Assembly: GCA_963729115.1 (NCBI GenBank)
Contig: CAVSMR010000023.1
Coordinates: forward strand, 1 to 64,000
From: Actinophytocola sp963729115
GTDB lineage: Bacteria; Actinomycetota; Actinomycetes; Mycobacteriales; Pseudonocardiaceae
Reading direction: 5' to 3'
DNA: 64,000 nucleotides
How positions within the stretch are numbered: the stretch's first letter is position 1; every line of letters begins with the position of its first letter. Position numbers and translations under genes: made by a program. The notes under the pieces were generated by a model that saw only the letters and a program-made list of their open reading frames with translations, was not told the origin of the DNA and ran no database searches. Of the stretch, positions 22,316 through 29,877 are shown one piece after another.

Positions 22316-23514
22316 CAGGACTCCTCGGGGGTCGGCACGGCACCGAGGATCTCCGGCAGCGCGGCCAGGAAGCCCTTGACGTCGGCCGCCTCGACCACCA
22401 GTGGCGGGGTGAGCCGGATCGTGTCGGGCCGCACGTTGTTGACCAGGTAGCCCGCCTGCGCGGCGGCGCCGACGACCTCCGCGGCGACCGGCTCCGCGAG
22501 GCCGACGCCGAGCAGCAGGCCGGTCCCCCGCACCTCGGTGACCAGCGGGTGGCCCAGCGCCTCGACGCCGGCGACGATCTGTTCGCCGAGCGCCGCGGCC
22601 CGCTCGCACAGGCCGTCGGCGGCGATCGTGCGGAGCACCGCGAGGCCGGCGGCGCACGCGACCGGGTTGCCGCCGAAGGTGGTGCCGTGCTGCCCCGGCC
22701 CGAACAGCTCGCCCGCCGCGCCGACGCCGATGCACGCGCCGAGCGGCAGCCCGCCGCCGAGCCCCTTCGCGAGCGTGAGCACGTCCGGCGTGATGCCGGC
22801 CTGCTGGAAGGCGAACCAGCTGCCGAGCCGCCCGATGCCGGTCTGCACCTCGTCGAGCACGAGCAGCGCGCCCGCCTTCGTGGTGATCTCGCGGGCCGCC
22901 CGCAGGTAGCCGGCCGGGGCGGGGTGGACGCCGCCCTCGCCGAGGACCGGCTCCAGGAACACCGCCGCCGTGTCGCCGTCCACGGCGTGGCGCAACGCGT
23001 CGACGTCGCCGAACGGAACGTGCGTGACGTCCGGCAGCAGCGGTTCGAACGGCGCCCGCTTGCCCTGCTGGCCGGTGACCGTGAGCGCGCCCATCGTGCG
23101 GCCGTGGAACGCGCCCGCACAGGCCACGAGCCCGGTCCGGCCGGTGCGCCGGGTCAGCTTGACCGCCGCCTCCACGGCCTCCGCGCCGGAGTTGGCGAAC
23201 AGCACCTTGGCCTGGCCGGCGAGCCCGGCGACGTCCAGCAGCGCCTCGGCCAGCTCGACGGCGACGGGGTTGACGTAGAGGTTCGAGGTGTGGCCGAGGG
23301 TGGCGATCTGGTTCGTCACGGCCTCGACGACCGCGGGGTGGGCGTGGCCGAGCGCGTTGACCGCGATGCCGGCGACGAGGTCGACGTAGCGGTTGCCCTC
23401 GGCGTCCCAGACGTGCGCGCCCTCGCCGCGCACCAGCGAGAGCGCGGGCGTGCCGTAGTTGTCCATGAAGGACGCCCGCCACCTGGCCTGGCCGTCCACA
23501 TTGGATGTGATCAC
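22315..23514 (-). CDS. argD: Acetylornithine aminotransferase
   Basis: PLP-dependent class III aminotransferase converting N-acetylglutamate semialdehyde to N-acetylornithine. LLVLDEVQTGIGRLG precedes the PLP lysine in LTLAKGLGGGLPLGA; the substrate block ANSGAEAVEAAVKL is present. The GTG at 23514 (VITSNVDGQARW) overlaps the argB stop by 4 nt. 399 residues. Confidence 0.96.
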   Translation of the reverse strand: MITSNVDGQARWRASFMDNYGTPALSLVRGEGAHVWDAEGNRYVDLVAGIAVNALGHAHPAVVEAVTNQIATLGHTSNLYVNPVAVELAEALLDVAGLAGQAKVLFANSGAEAVEAAVKLTRRTGRTGLVACAGAFHGRTMGALTVTGQQGKRAPFEPLLPDVTHVPFGDVDALRHAVDGDTAAVFLEPVLGEGGVHPAPAGYLRAAREITTKAGALLVLDEVQTGIGRLGSWFAFQQAGITPDVLTLAKGLGGGLPLGACIGVGAAGELFGPGQHGTTFGGNPVACAAGLAVLRTIAADGLCERAAALGEQIVAGVEALGHPLVTEVRGTGLLLGVGLAEPVAAEVVGAAAQAGYLVNNVRPDTIRLTPPLVVEAADVKGFLAALPEILGAVPTPEES

Positions 23515-24419
23515 GTCGCCTCCTCGTCGGGGAGCACCATGGTCCCGACCCCTTCGCCGGTGAAGACCTCCAGCAGCACGGAGTGGGCGAGCCGCCCGTC
23601 GATCACGTGGGCGCGCGGTACGCCGCCGTGCACCGCGGTGAGACACGCCTCCATCTTCGGGATCATCCCGCTTGCCAGGCCCGGCAGCAGCTCGGCGAGC
23701 GCGCCCGCGCGGATCACGTTGAGCAGCGAGTCCCGGTCCGGCCAGTCCGCGTACAGGCCTTCGACGTCGGTGAGCATCACCAGCTTCTCCGCCCGCAGCG
23801 CCACCGCGATCGCCGCCGCGGCGGTGTCGGCGTTGACGTTGTGCGCCAGGCCGTCCGCGTCCGGGGCGACCGTGGACACCACGGGGATCCGGCCGGCCCG
23901 CACGATGTCGAGCACCGCGTCCGGGTTGACGGCGACGACCTCGCCGACCAGGCCCAGGTCCACGACCTCACCGTCGACGGTGGCCGTCCGGCGCTGCGCG
24001 GTGAGCAGGCGGGCGTCCTCGCCGGAGATGCCGACCGCGTAGGGGCCGTGCGCGTTGATGAGGCCGACGAGCTCCCGGCTGACCTGCCCGGTGAGGACCA
24101 TCCGGACGACGTCCATGGTCTCCGGCGTGGTCACCCGCAGGCCGGCCTTGAACTCGCCGGGGATGCCGAGGCGGCCCAGCATGGCGGTGATCTGCGGGCC
24201 GCCGCCGTGCACGACGACCGGGTGCAGGCCGGCGAGCTTGAGGAACACCATGTCCTGCGCGAAGGCGGCCTTCAGCGCGTCGTCGACCATCGCGTTGCCG
24301 CCGTACTTGACCACGACGGTCGCGCCGTGGAAGCGCTGGAGCCAGGGCAGGGCCTCGACGAGCACCGCCGCCTTCGCACCGGCCTCGGCGCGGGTCACCT
24401 GGGTCAGCTCGGCGGTCAT
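23511..24419 (-). CDS. argB: Acetylglutamate kinase
   Basis: Phosphorylates N-acetylglutamate, the usual feedback-controlled step. Amino-acid kinase fold: VVVKYGGNAM (phosphate-binding Lys), HPVVVHGGGPQI, and the nucleotide loop VMLTDVEGLY. The ATG at 24419 overlaps the argJ stop (ATGA). 302 residues. The N-terminal helix present before the kinase core (LTQVTRAEAGAKAAVLVEAL) is of the type used by arginine-sensitive hexameric forms, which suggests arginine feedback. Confidence 0.96.
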   Translation of the reverse strand: MTAELTQVTRAEAGAKAAVLVEALPWLQRFHGATVVVKYGGNAMVDDALKAAFAQDMVFLKLAGLHPVVVHGGGPQITAMLGRLGIPGEFKAGLRVTTPETMDVVRMVLTGQVSRELVGLINAHGPYAVGISGEDARLLTAQRRTATVDGEVVDLGLVGEVVAVNPDAVLDIVRAGRIPVVSTVAPDADGLAHNVNADTAAAAIAVALRAEKLVMLTDVEGLYADWPDRDSLLNVIRAGALAELLPGLASGMIPKMEACLTAVHGGVPRAHVIDGRLAHSVLLEVFTGEGVGTMVLPDEEAT

Positions 24420-25561
24420 GTCGAGTACGCGCTGTTCTCTTCGACGTAGGCGTGCGACAGGTCCGTGGTCTGCACCGTGGCGGTGCCCTCGCCCGCGTGC
24501 AGGTGCACGTCGACGTCGATGTCGCGGCCGGACAGGTCGGCCTTCGTGCGGTCCGCCGCCTTCTGCCCGTACCGGCAGACCTCGACGCCGTTGATCGTGA
24601 TGTCCAGCTCGGCCGGATCGAAGTCGACGGGTGCGTTGCCGACGGCCATCGCGATGCGGCCCCAGTTGGGGTCGGCGCCGAAGAACGCGGTCTTGCACAG
24701 GTTGTCCTCGGCGATCCGCCGGGCCGCCACCCGGGCGTCCGCGTCGGTGACCGCGCCGCGGACGGTGATGCGGACGTGCTTGGTGACGCCCTCGGCGTCG
24801 GCCTGGAGCTGGTCGACGAGGTCCTGGCAGACCGCGGTGAGGACGTCGGTGAAGTCGGCCGGCGACTCGCCGGAGGCGCCCGAGCACAGCAGCAGGACGG
24901 TGTCGTTGGTCGAGGTGCCGCCGTCCACGTCGAGGCGGTTGAACGTGTTGCCGACCGCGGTGCGCAGCGCGGCGTGCGCGTCCTCGACGACCGCGTCGGT
25001 GGTGAGGACCGCGAGCATGGTGGCCATGTCGGGCGCGCACATGCCGGCGCCCTTGGCGAAGCCGCCGACCGTCCAGCCGTCCTGTGTGGACTGTGCGTGC
25101 TTGGGGACGGTGTCGGTGGTCATCACCGCGGTCGCGGCGTCGACCCCGGCCTCGTGCGTCGCGGCGAGGCTCCGCACGGCCTCGTCCACCCCGGCGCGGA
25201 GCTCGGCCATCGGGAGCCGCTCGCCGATCAGGCCGGTGGAGCAGACAGCCACGTCGATCGCGCCGACGCCCAGCGCCCGCGCGACGTGCTCGGCGGTGGC
25301 GTGGGTGTCCTGGAAGCCCTCCGGCCCGGTGCACGCGTTGGCGCCGCCGGAGTTGAGCACGACGGCCCTGACCCGGCCGGTGGCCAGCACCTGCTGGGAC
25401 CAGAGGACCGGGGCGGCCTTGATCTTGTTGCGGGTGAACACGCCGGCGGCGACGTCGAGCGGCCCGTCGTTGACGACGAGCGTGACGTCCTTGGCGCCGC
25501 CGCCCTTGATCCCGGCGGCGACCCCGGCAGCCCGGAAACCCCTGGGCGCGTTGACGGTCAC
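24416..25561 (-). CDS. argJ: Bifunctional ornithine acetyltransferase / N-acetylglutamate synthase
   Basis: Recycles the acetyl group from acetylornithine to glutamate. It is an Ntn-type enzyme that cleaves itself before a conserved Thr; the site is seen as KGAGMCAPDMATML. 381 residues. It overlaps argC and argB by 4 nt each. No separate argA is seen, so the cyclic pathway through argJ is used; whether it also accepts acetyl-CoA cannot be told from sequence. Confidence 0.95.
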   Translation of the reverse strand: MTVNAPRGFRAAGVAAGIKGGGAKDVTLVVNDGPLDVAAGVFTRNKIKAAPVLWSQQVLATGRVRAVVLNSGGANACTGPEGFQDTHATAEHVARALGVGAIDVAVCSTGLIGERLPMAELRAGVDEAVRSLAATHEAGVDAATAVMTTDTVPKHAQSTQDGWTVGGFAKGAGMCAPDMATMLAVLTTDAVVEDAHAALRTAVGNTFNRLDVDGGTSTNDTVLLLCSGASGESPADFTDVLTAVCQDLVDQLQADAEGVTKHVRITVRGAVTDADARVAARRIAEDNLCKTAFFGADPNWGRIAMAVGNAPVDFDPAELDITINGVEVCRYGQKAADRTKADLSGRDIDVDVHLHAGEGTATVQTTDLSHAYVEENSAYST

Positions 25562-26583
25562 GGGGATACTCCTGCCGTCGTGAGGCCGTCCGTTTCCGGC
25601 AGGCCGAGCGCGATGTTCATGGACTGGACGGCCGCTCCCGCGGTTCCCTTGGTGAGGTTGTCGAGCGCGGTGACGGCCACCAGCCGGTGCGCGTCGGCGT
25701 CGACGGTCACCCGGACGTGCACCGCGTTCGAGCCGAGCGTCGCGGCGGTCGCGGGCCAGCCGTCGGTGAGCACGTGGACGAACGGCTCGTCCGCGTAGGC
25801 CTTCCGGTACACGGCGACCGCGGCCTCGGTGTCGATCCCCGGCGTGACGGGTGCCGACGCGGTGGTGAGGATGCCGCGCGGCATCGGCGCGAGGACCGGG
25901 GTGAACGACACGCCGACCGGGCGGCCGGCGAGCGCGGCGAGGTTCTGGGCGATCTCCGGCGTGTGCCGGTGCGCGCCGCCGACCCCGTACGCGGTGGCCG
26001 AGCCCATGACCTCCGAGCCGAGCAGGTGCGGCTTGAGTGCCTTGCCCGCACCGGAGGTCCCGCTGACCGACACGACGACGACGTCCGGCTCGACCAGCCC
26101 CTCGGCCAGCGCCGGGGCGAGCGCGAGCGTGGCGCCGGTCGGGTAGCAGCCCGGCACGGCGACCCGCCGGGCGGTCGCGAGCGCGGCCCGCGCGCCCGGC
26201 AGCTCGGGCAGGCCGTACGGCCAGGTGCCGGCGTGCGCGCCGCCGTACCAGCGGGTCCAGTCGGCCGGGTTCGCCAGGCGGTGGTCGGCCCCGCAGTCGA
26301 TCACGAGCGTGTCCGCGTCCAGCTGGGCGGCGAGCGCCGCGGAGTGGCCGTGGGGCAGGGCGAGGAAGACGACGTCGTGGCCGCGCAGCGCGTCCGGCGT
26401 GGTCTCGGCGAGCACGCGGTCGGCGAGCGGCACGAGGTGCGGCTGGTGCGCGGCGAGGACCGACCCCGCGTTGCCGCCCGCGGTCAGCGCACCGATCTCC
26501 ACGTCGGGGTGCGCGAGCAGCAGCCGGAGGAGCTCACCTCCGGCGTACCCGCTGGCGCCACCGACCGCGATCCGAACCGTCAC
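25558..26583 (-). CDS. argC: N-acetyl-gamma-glutamyl-phosphate reductase
   Basis: NADPH-dependent reduction of acetylglutamyl phosphate. N-terminal Rossmann motif VGGASGYAGGELLRLL (residues about 7-22) and the catalytic cysteine in VAVPGCYPTGATLAL. 341 residues. The GTG at 26583 has ARG-box-like sequence directly before it and no obvious Shine-Dalgarno, so a leaderless message is possible. First gene of the eight-gene arginine operon. Confidence 0.96.
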   Translation of the reverse strand: MTVRIAVGGASGYAGGELLRLLLAHPDVEIGALTAGGNAGSVLAAHQPHLVPLADRVLAETTPDALRGHDVVFLALPHGHSAALAAQLDADTLVIDCGADHRLANPADWTRWYGGAHAGTWPYGLPELPGARAALATARRVAVPGCYPTGATLALAPALAEGLVEPDVVVVSVSGTSGAGKALKPHLLGSEVMGSATAYGVGGAHRHTPEIAQNLAALAGRPVGVSFTPVLAPMPRGILTTASAPVTPGIDTEAAVAVYRKAYADEPFVHVLTDGWPATAATLGSNAVHVRVTVDADAHRLVAVTALDNLTKGTAGAAVQSMNIALGLPETDGLTTAGVSP

Positions 26584-26584
26584 G

Positions 26585-26608
26585 TGGATAATTATGCACG
26601 ATCATGCA
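26585..26608 (-). promoter_or_regulatory. Paired ARG-box-like sites before argC
   Basis: Two overlapping 14-bp AT-rich near-palindromes: TGGATAATTATGCA (26585-26598) and TGCACGATCATGCA (26595-26608), given on the plus strand. They resemble the ArgR consensus TGAATaaaaATTCA (outer TG..CA, central A/T) and stand out against the high GC around them. They abut the argC start codon, so ArgR binding would block initiation. Confidence 0.7.
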
Positions 26609-26611
26609 AAG

Positions 26612-27208
26612 TCACTCAAACGGGGCCGGGGTGTTCTCCGCCACGAGCGCCTCGTCCAGCAGGTCCAGCGCTCGGGTCACGTGCTGGAGGTAGTCGGGGA
26701 AGGCCAGCCGCTCCCCCGAGGTGAGCCGCGACCAGGCGGGGGCGACGTCGACCGCGCCGCGCGACCGCCGCTCGTAGGCGTCGAGCACGGTGCCCGACAG
26801 GAAGCGGTACGGGCCGCCCCCGCGGGCCCAGGCGCGCAGCAGCTGGCTGGAGACCGACGTGTGCAGGGCGACCAGCCGCCGGCGGCGCAGTGCGACCGTG
26901 AGCTCGTGGGTCAGGTCCAGCAGGCCGTCGCCGGTCCACCTGGGTCGCTGCCAGCGCTGCCGCACGGTCAGGTAGAACCCGTCGAAGCCGAGACCGGACA
27001 GCGCGCCGAGCTCGTCGAGCTCGGCGCCGGGCTCGGTCAGCAGCAGCTCGCCGGCGATGCGGACGGCATGCGCCCGGCCCGGATCGGCGAGCGTGCCGTG
27101 CAGGAAGTCGCGCAACGCCCCGAACGCCGCCGGCTCGTCGGAGTCCAGCACGGTGATCGCGAAGGTCGGTCGCAGTCCGGCCGGCCCGGGCAGCTCGTCG
27201 ATCGTCAT
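26612..27208 (-). CDS. Unrecognised 198-residue protein
   Basis: I do not recognise the family. The frame shows strong third-position GC and a GGAGG 9 nt before the ATG at 27208; an ATG at 27244 would add 12 residues but has no ribosome site. The protein is soluble, mixed alpha/beta at the N-terminus (FAITVLDSDEPAAFGALRDF, GFDGFYLTVRQRW) and helical, Arg-rich in the middle (HELTVALRRRRLVALH). No cysteines, no signal peptide, no obvious catalytic motif. It lies between a terminator hairpin and the argC promoter, so it is probably a single-gene unit. It could be the remnant of a longer protein. Confidence 0.6.
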   Translation of the reverse strand: MTIDELPGPAGLRPTFAITVLDSDEPAAFGALRDFLHGTLADPGRAHAVRIAGELLLTEPGAELDELGALSGLGFDGFYLTVRQRWQRPRWTGDGLLDLTHELTVALRRRRLVALHTSVSSQLLRAWARGGGPYRFLSGTVLDAYERRSRGAVDVAPAWSRLTSGERLAFPDYLQHVTRALDLLDEALVAENTPAPFE

Positions 27209-27304
27209 GTCGGGGTACCTCCGGGCGCGGTCGGCGATCAGCATGAGTCGCCGTTCTGGACCAGCCCCTGGACCAGACCCGTACGCACCGCATCCATGAC
27301 GCGA

Positions 27305-27338
27305 ACGGGCGCCCCGGCCGGTCGGCCGGGGCGCCCGT
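27305..27338 (-). terminator. Terminator after the secreted hydrolase
   Basis: A 16-bp perfect GC-rich stem (ACGGGCGCCCCGGCCG and its complement) with a 2-nt loop, 33 nt beyond the hydrolase stop and before the next gene on the same strand. No U-tract on either side. Confidence 0.75.
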
Positions 27339-27370
27339 CTCGTTCTGGCGTTGTTCGATCAGGCGCGGAG

Positions 27371-28975
27371 TCAGCGCGGCGCGGCGGCCGCCAGCTCACT
27401 ACGCAGCTCGGCCGAGGAGGCCGCGGACCGCTTGTCGGCGGTCGTGTTCGCGGCGTCCGCCGGCACCGGCTGCGGCACCGGGTCACACTGCACGTCGGAG
27501 TGGTTGCCCGGCTGACGCTCGGGCAGCGCACCCGTCTTCAGGTACTCGGCGATCTTGTTGTCGGTGCACTCCACGCCGGACAGCGAGCCGGAGTGGGTGG
27601 TGCCGCCGACGCCCTCGATGAGCACCGAGTTCGGGAACCGCTTGCGGACCTCGATCGCGCCCGGGTACGGCGTGGCCGAGTCGAGCGTCTCGTTGATCAG
27701 CAGCGCACTCTCCACACCACTGCCGTCGATGTCCAGCGGCCGGTGGGACTTGGCCGGCCAGTTCAGGCACGGACCGTTGAACCACGCGTTACCCCAGGTC
27801 GTGAACGGGGCCTTGATGTGCGTGATCCAGTTGTCCTTCCGGTAACGGTTGTAGTTCGTCACCCACTTCGCGTCGGTGCAGACGACCGCGAGGTAGATGG
27901 CGTGCCCGTTGTCGTCGCCCGGCGCCGGGTACAGGTCGAGCAGTCCCGACGCGTCACCGTCGTGCACCCACGCGGCGAAGGCGTTGGCCGTGTCCTCCCA
28001 GCCGTACACGTAGTACGCGGCGGACAGGAAGATGTCGGTCCACTCGTCCGGCCCGATCTTGCCCGCGGCCGGCTTGCGCAGGAGCTTGGTGAGCTGCGAG
28101 TAGTACAGCTTCTCCACCTTCGCGGCGGTGTTGCCCAGGTGGTAGATGTTGTCGTACTTCGCGACCCAGGCCCAGTACACCTTGCTGTTGCGGTCGAACG
28201 CGATGTCCTGGTCGATGTTGGACTCGTACCAGACGCGCGTCGGGTCGACGTTGCCGTCGAAGATCACGCGACGGAACCGCTCCGGGAACAGCGTGCCGTA
28301 CACCTGACCGAGGTAGGTGCCGTACGAGAACCCGTAGTAGTTGATCTGCTCGGAGCCCAGCGCCTTGCGGATGCTGTCCATGTCCTTGGCCACCTCGATG
28401 GTGGTCATGTGGTCGAGCAGCTTGCCGCCGGCCTGCTTGCAGTCGTTCGCGTAGTCCTTGGACCGCTTGCGCCAGGCGTTCTCGATGCCTGGGGAGATCG
28501 GCACGTAGAACGGCCGGTTGTAGCCGTCGAAGTTGGGGTCACAGCTGAGCGCGGGCTGGCTGGAACCGACACCGCGCGGGTCGAAGCCCACCCAGTCGTA
28601 GTCGTCGCCGCCGCCGTTCGGGACGAAGTCACCGAAGATCGCGTAGATGAGGCCGGACCCACCCGGGCCACCCGGGTTCACCAGCATCGGGCCCTGGTAC
28701 TGGGCGTCCGGGCTCTTGTGCGTCACCCGGGAGACGGCCAGCTTGATCTTCTCACCGTTCGGCTTGTCGTAGTCGAGCGGAACCACGACGAAGCCACACT
28801 GCGCACCCGCGTCCACCAGCCGCGGGTTCTCGCACGCACCCCACTCGATGGGCGGCGGGGTGTACTCCTTGTGCTTCGCGGCGGGCGCGGCTTGATCGGC
28901 CATCGCAAGTGGAGCGACGACTAACCCGCCGACCACGACCGCCGCCGCCGCCGTGATGGCAACGAGTTTGTTCAC
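27371..28975 (-). CDS. Secreted alpha/beta hydrolase, tripeptidyl-aminopeptidase type
   Basis: The GTG at 28975 has AAAGGGG 4 nt before it and gives 534 residues beginning with a signal peptide (VNKLVAITAAAAVVVGGLVV, cleavage likely after APLAMA). The lipase-like oxyanion block LVNPGGPGGSG, the nucleophile elbow GFSYGTYLG (Ser) and a C-terminal TAP-like domain with LDSATPYPGA (Asp region) and GGTTHSG (His) define the S33/SlpD-E group, which cleaves N-terminal peptides outside the cell. An upstream in-frame start at 29029 would place charged residues before the signal. Single-gene unit with its own terminator. Confidence 0.9.
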   Translation of the reverse strand: MNKLVAITAAAAVVVGGLVVAPLAMADQAAPAAKHKEYTPPPIEWGACENPRLVDAGAQCGFVVVPLDYDKPNGEKIKLAVSRVTHKSPDAQYQGPMLVNPGGPGGSGLIYAIFGDFVPNGGGDDYDWVGFDPRGVGSSQPALSCDPNFDGYNRPFYVPISPGIENAWRKRSKDYANDCKQAGGKLLDHMTTIEVAKDMDSIRKALGSEQINYYGFSYGTYLGQVYGTLFPERFRRVIFDGNVDPTRVWYESNIDQDIAFDRNSKVYWAWVAKYDNIYHLGNTAAKVEKLYYSQLTKLLRKPAAGKIGPDEWTDIFLSAAYYVYGWEDTANAFAAWVHDGDASGLLDLYPAPGDDNGHAIYLAVVCTDAKWVTNYNRYRKDNWITHIKAPFTTWGNAWFNGPCLNWPAKSHRPLDIDGSGVESALLINETLDSATPYPGAIEVRKRFPNSVLIEGVGGTTHSGSLSGVECTDNKIAEYLKTGALPERQPGNHSDVQCDPVPQPVPADAANTTADKRSAASSAELRSELAAAAPR

Positions 28976-29164
28976 TTTGCCCCTTTTCCTTCTGTTTGTC
29001 CCACGTGGATCCCATTGGATCAAGGACACCGGAAGAGCCTGCCGTCAGCGGCCCCGATAGGGAATACGCCGTTCGTCGTTTTACGAGATCGTGACCGCAC
29101 GCTGCGCGACGCATCGGTTACCAGGCAGGACTTCTTGTCGGTGGTCACGCGTAGCTTCTGCGGC

Positions 29165-29872
29165 ATGACCGGTTCACGCGATATCCCGACCGCTGCCACG
29201 GCGTTCCTCGACGCGGTCCGCAAAGAGCTCGCCTACCTGGCGAATCCAACCAAGGCCCCGGATATGCAGCGGTACATGAAGTCGGAGATGCCCTTTCGCG
29301 GCGTGCCGTCCCCGCAGCGCCGCGCGCTCGGCAAGCGCCTGTTCGACGCGTACCCGATGTCCGATGTGGACGAGTGGCGGGCAACCGTACTGTCACTGTG
29401 GCGTGACGCGGAGTATCGAGAGGAGCGCTACGTCGCGATCGACCTCACCGGGCACCGGCGATACGCGGGCTGGCAGACGCCGGACCTGTTGGCGGTGTAC
29501 GAGGAGATGATCGTGACCGGGGCGTGGTGGGACTACGTGGACGAGCTGGCGAGCCGGCGGGTCGGGCCGTTACTGCGGGCCCACCGCGCCACGGTCACGC
29601 CGGTGCTGCGGCGGTGGGCCACCGACACCGACCTGTGGCGCCGCCGCACGTCGATCATCTGCCAGCTCGGGTTCAAGGAGGACACCGACACCGACCTGCT
29701 GACCCGCGCCATCGAGGCCAACGTCGGCGACCGCGACTTCTTCATCCGCAAGGGCATCGGCTGGGCACTGCGGCAGTTCGCCCGCACCGAGCCGGCGTGG
29801 GTGCGCGCCTTCGTCGACGCGCACCCGGCACTCTCGCCGCTGTCCCGGAAGGAGGCGACCAAGCACCTCTGA
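29165..29872 (+). CDS. DNA alkylation repair protein (AlkD family)
   Basis: HEAT-like repeat DNA glycosylase family that removes bulky or charged alkyl purines. 235 residues; conserved stretches include MPFRGVPSPQRRAL, WWDYVDELASRRVGPLL, and FFIRKGIGWALRQFA with the conserved Trp/Asp pair. I use the ATG at 29165 (MTGSRDIPTAATAF); the 50 residues before it are atypical. It runs convergently into pheT with 5 nt between stops. A second alkyl-purine glycosylase besides mpg in this window. Confidence 0.88.
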   Translation: MTGSRDIPTAATAFLDAVRKELAYLANPTKAPDMQRYMKSEMPFRGVPSPQRRALGKRLFDAYPMSDVDEWRATVLSLWRDAEYREERYVAIDLTGHRRYAGWQTPDLLAVYEEMIVTGAWWDYVDELASRRVGPLLRAHRATVTPVLRRWATDTDLWRRRTSIICQLGFKEDTDTDLLTRAIEANVGDRDFFIRKGIGWALRQFARTEPAWVRAFVDAHPALSPLSRKEATKHL

Positions 29873-29877
29873 GGCCG

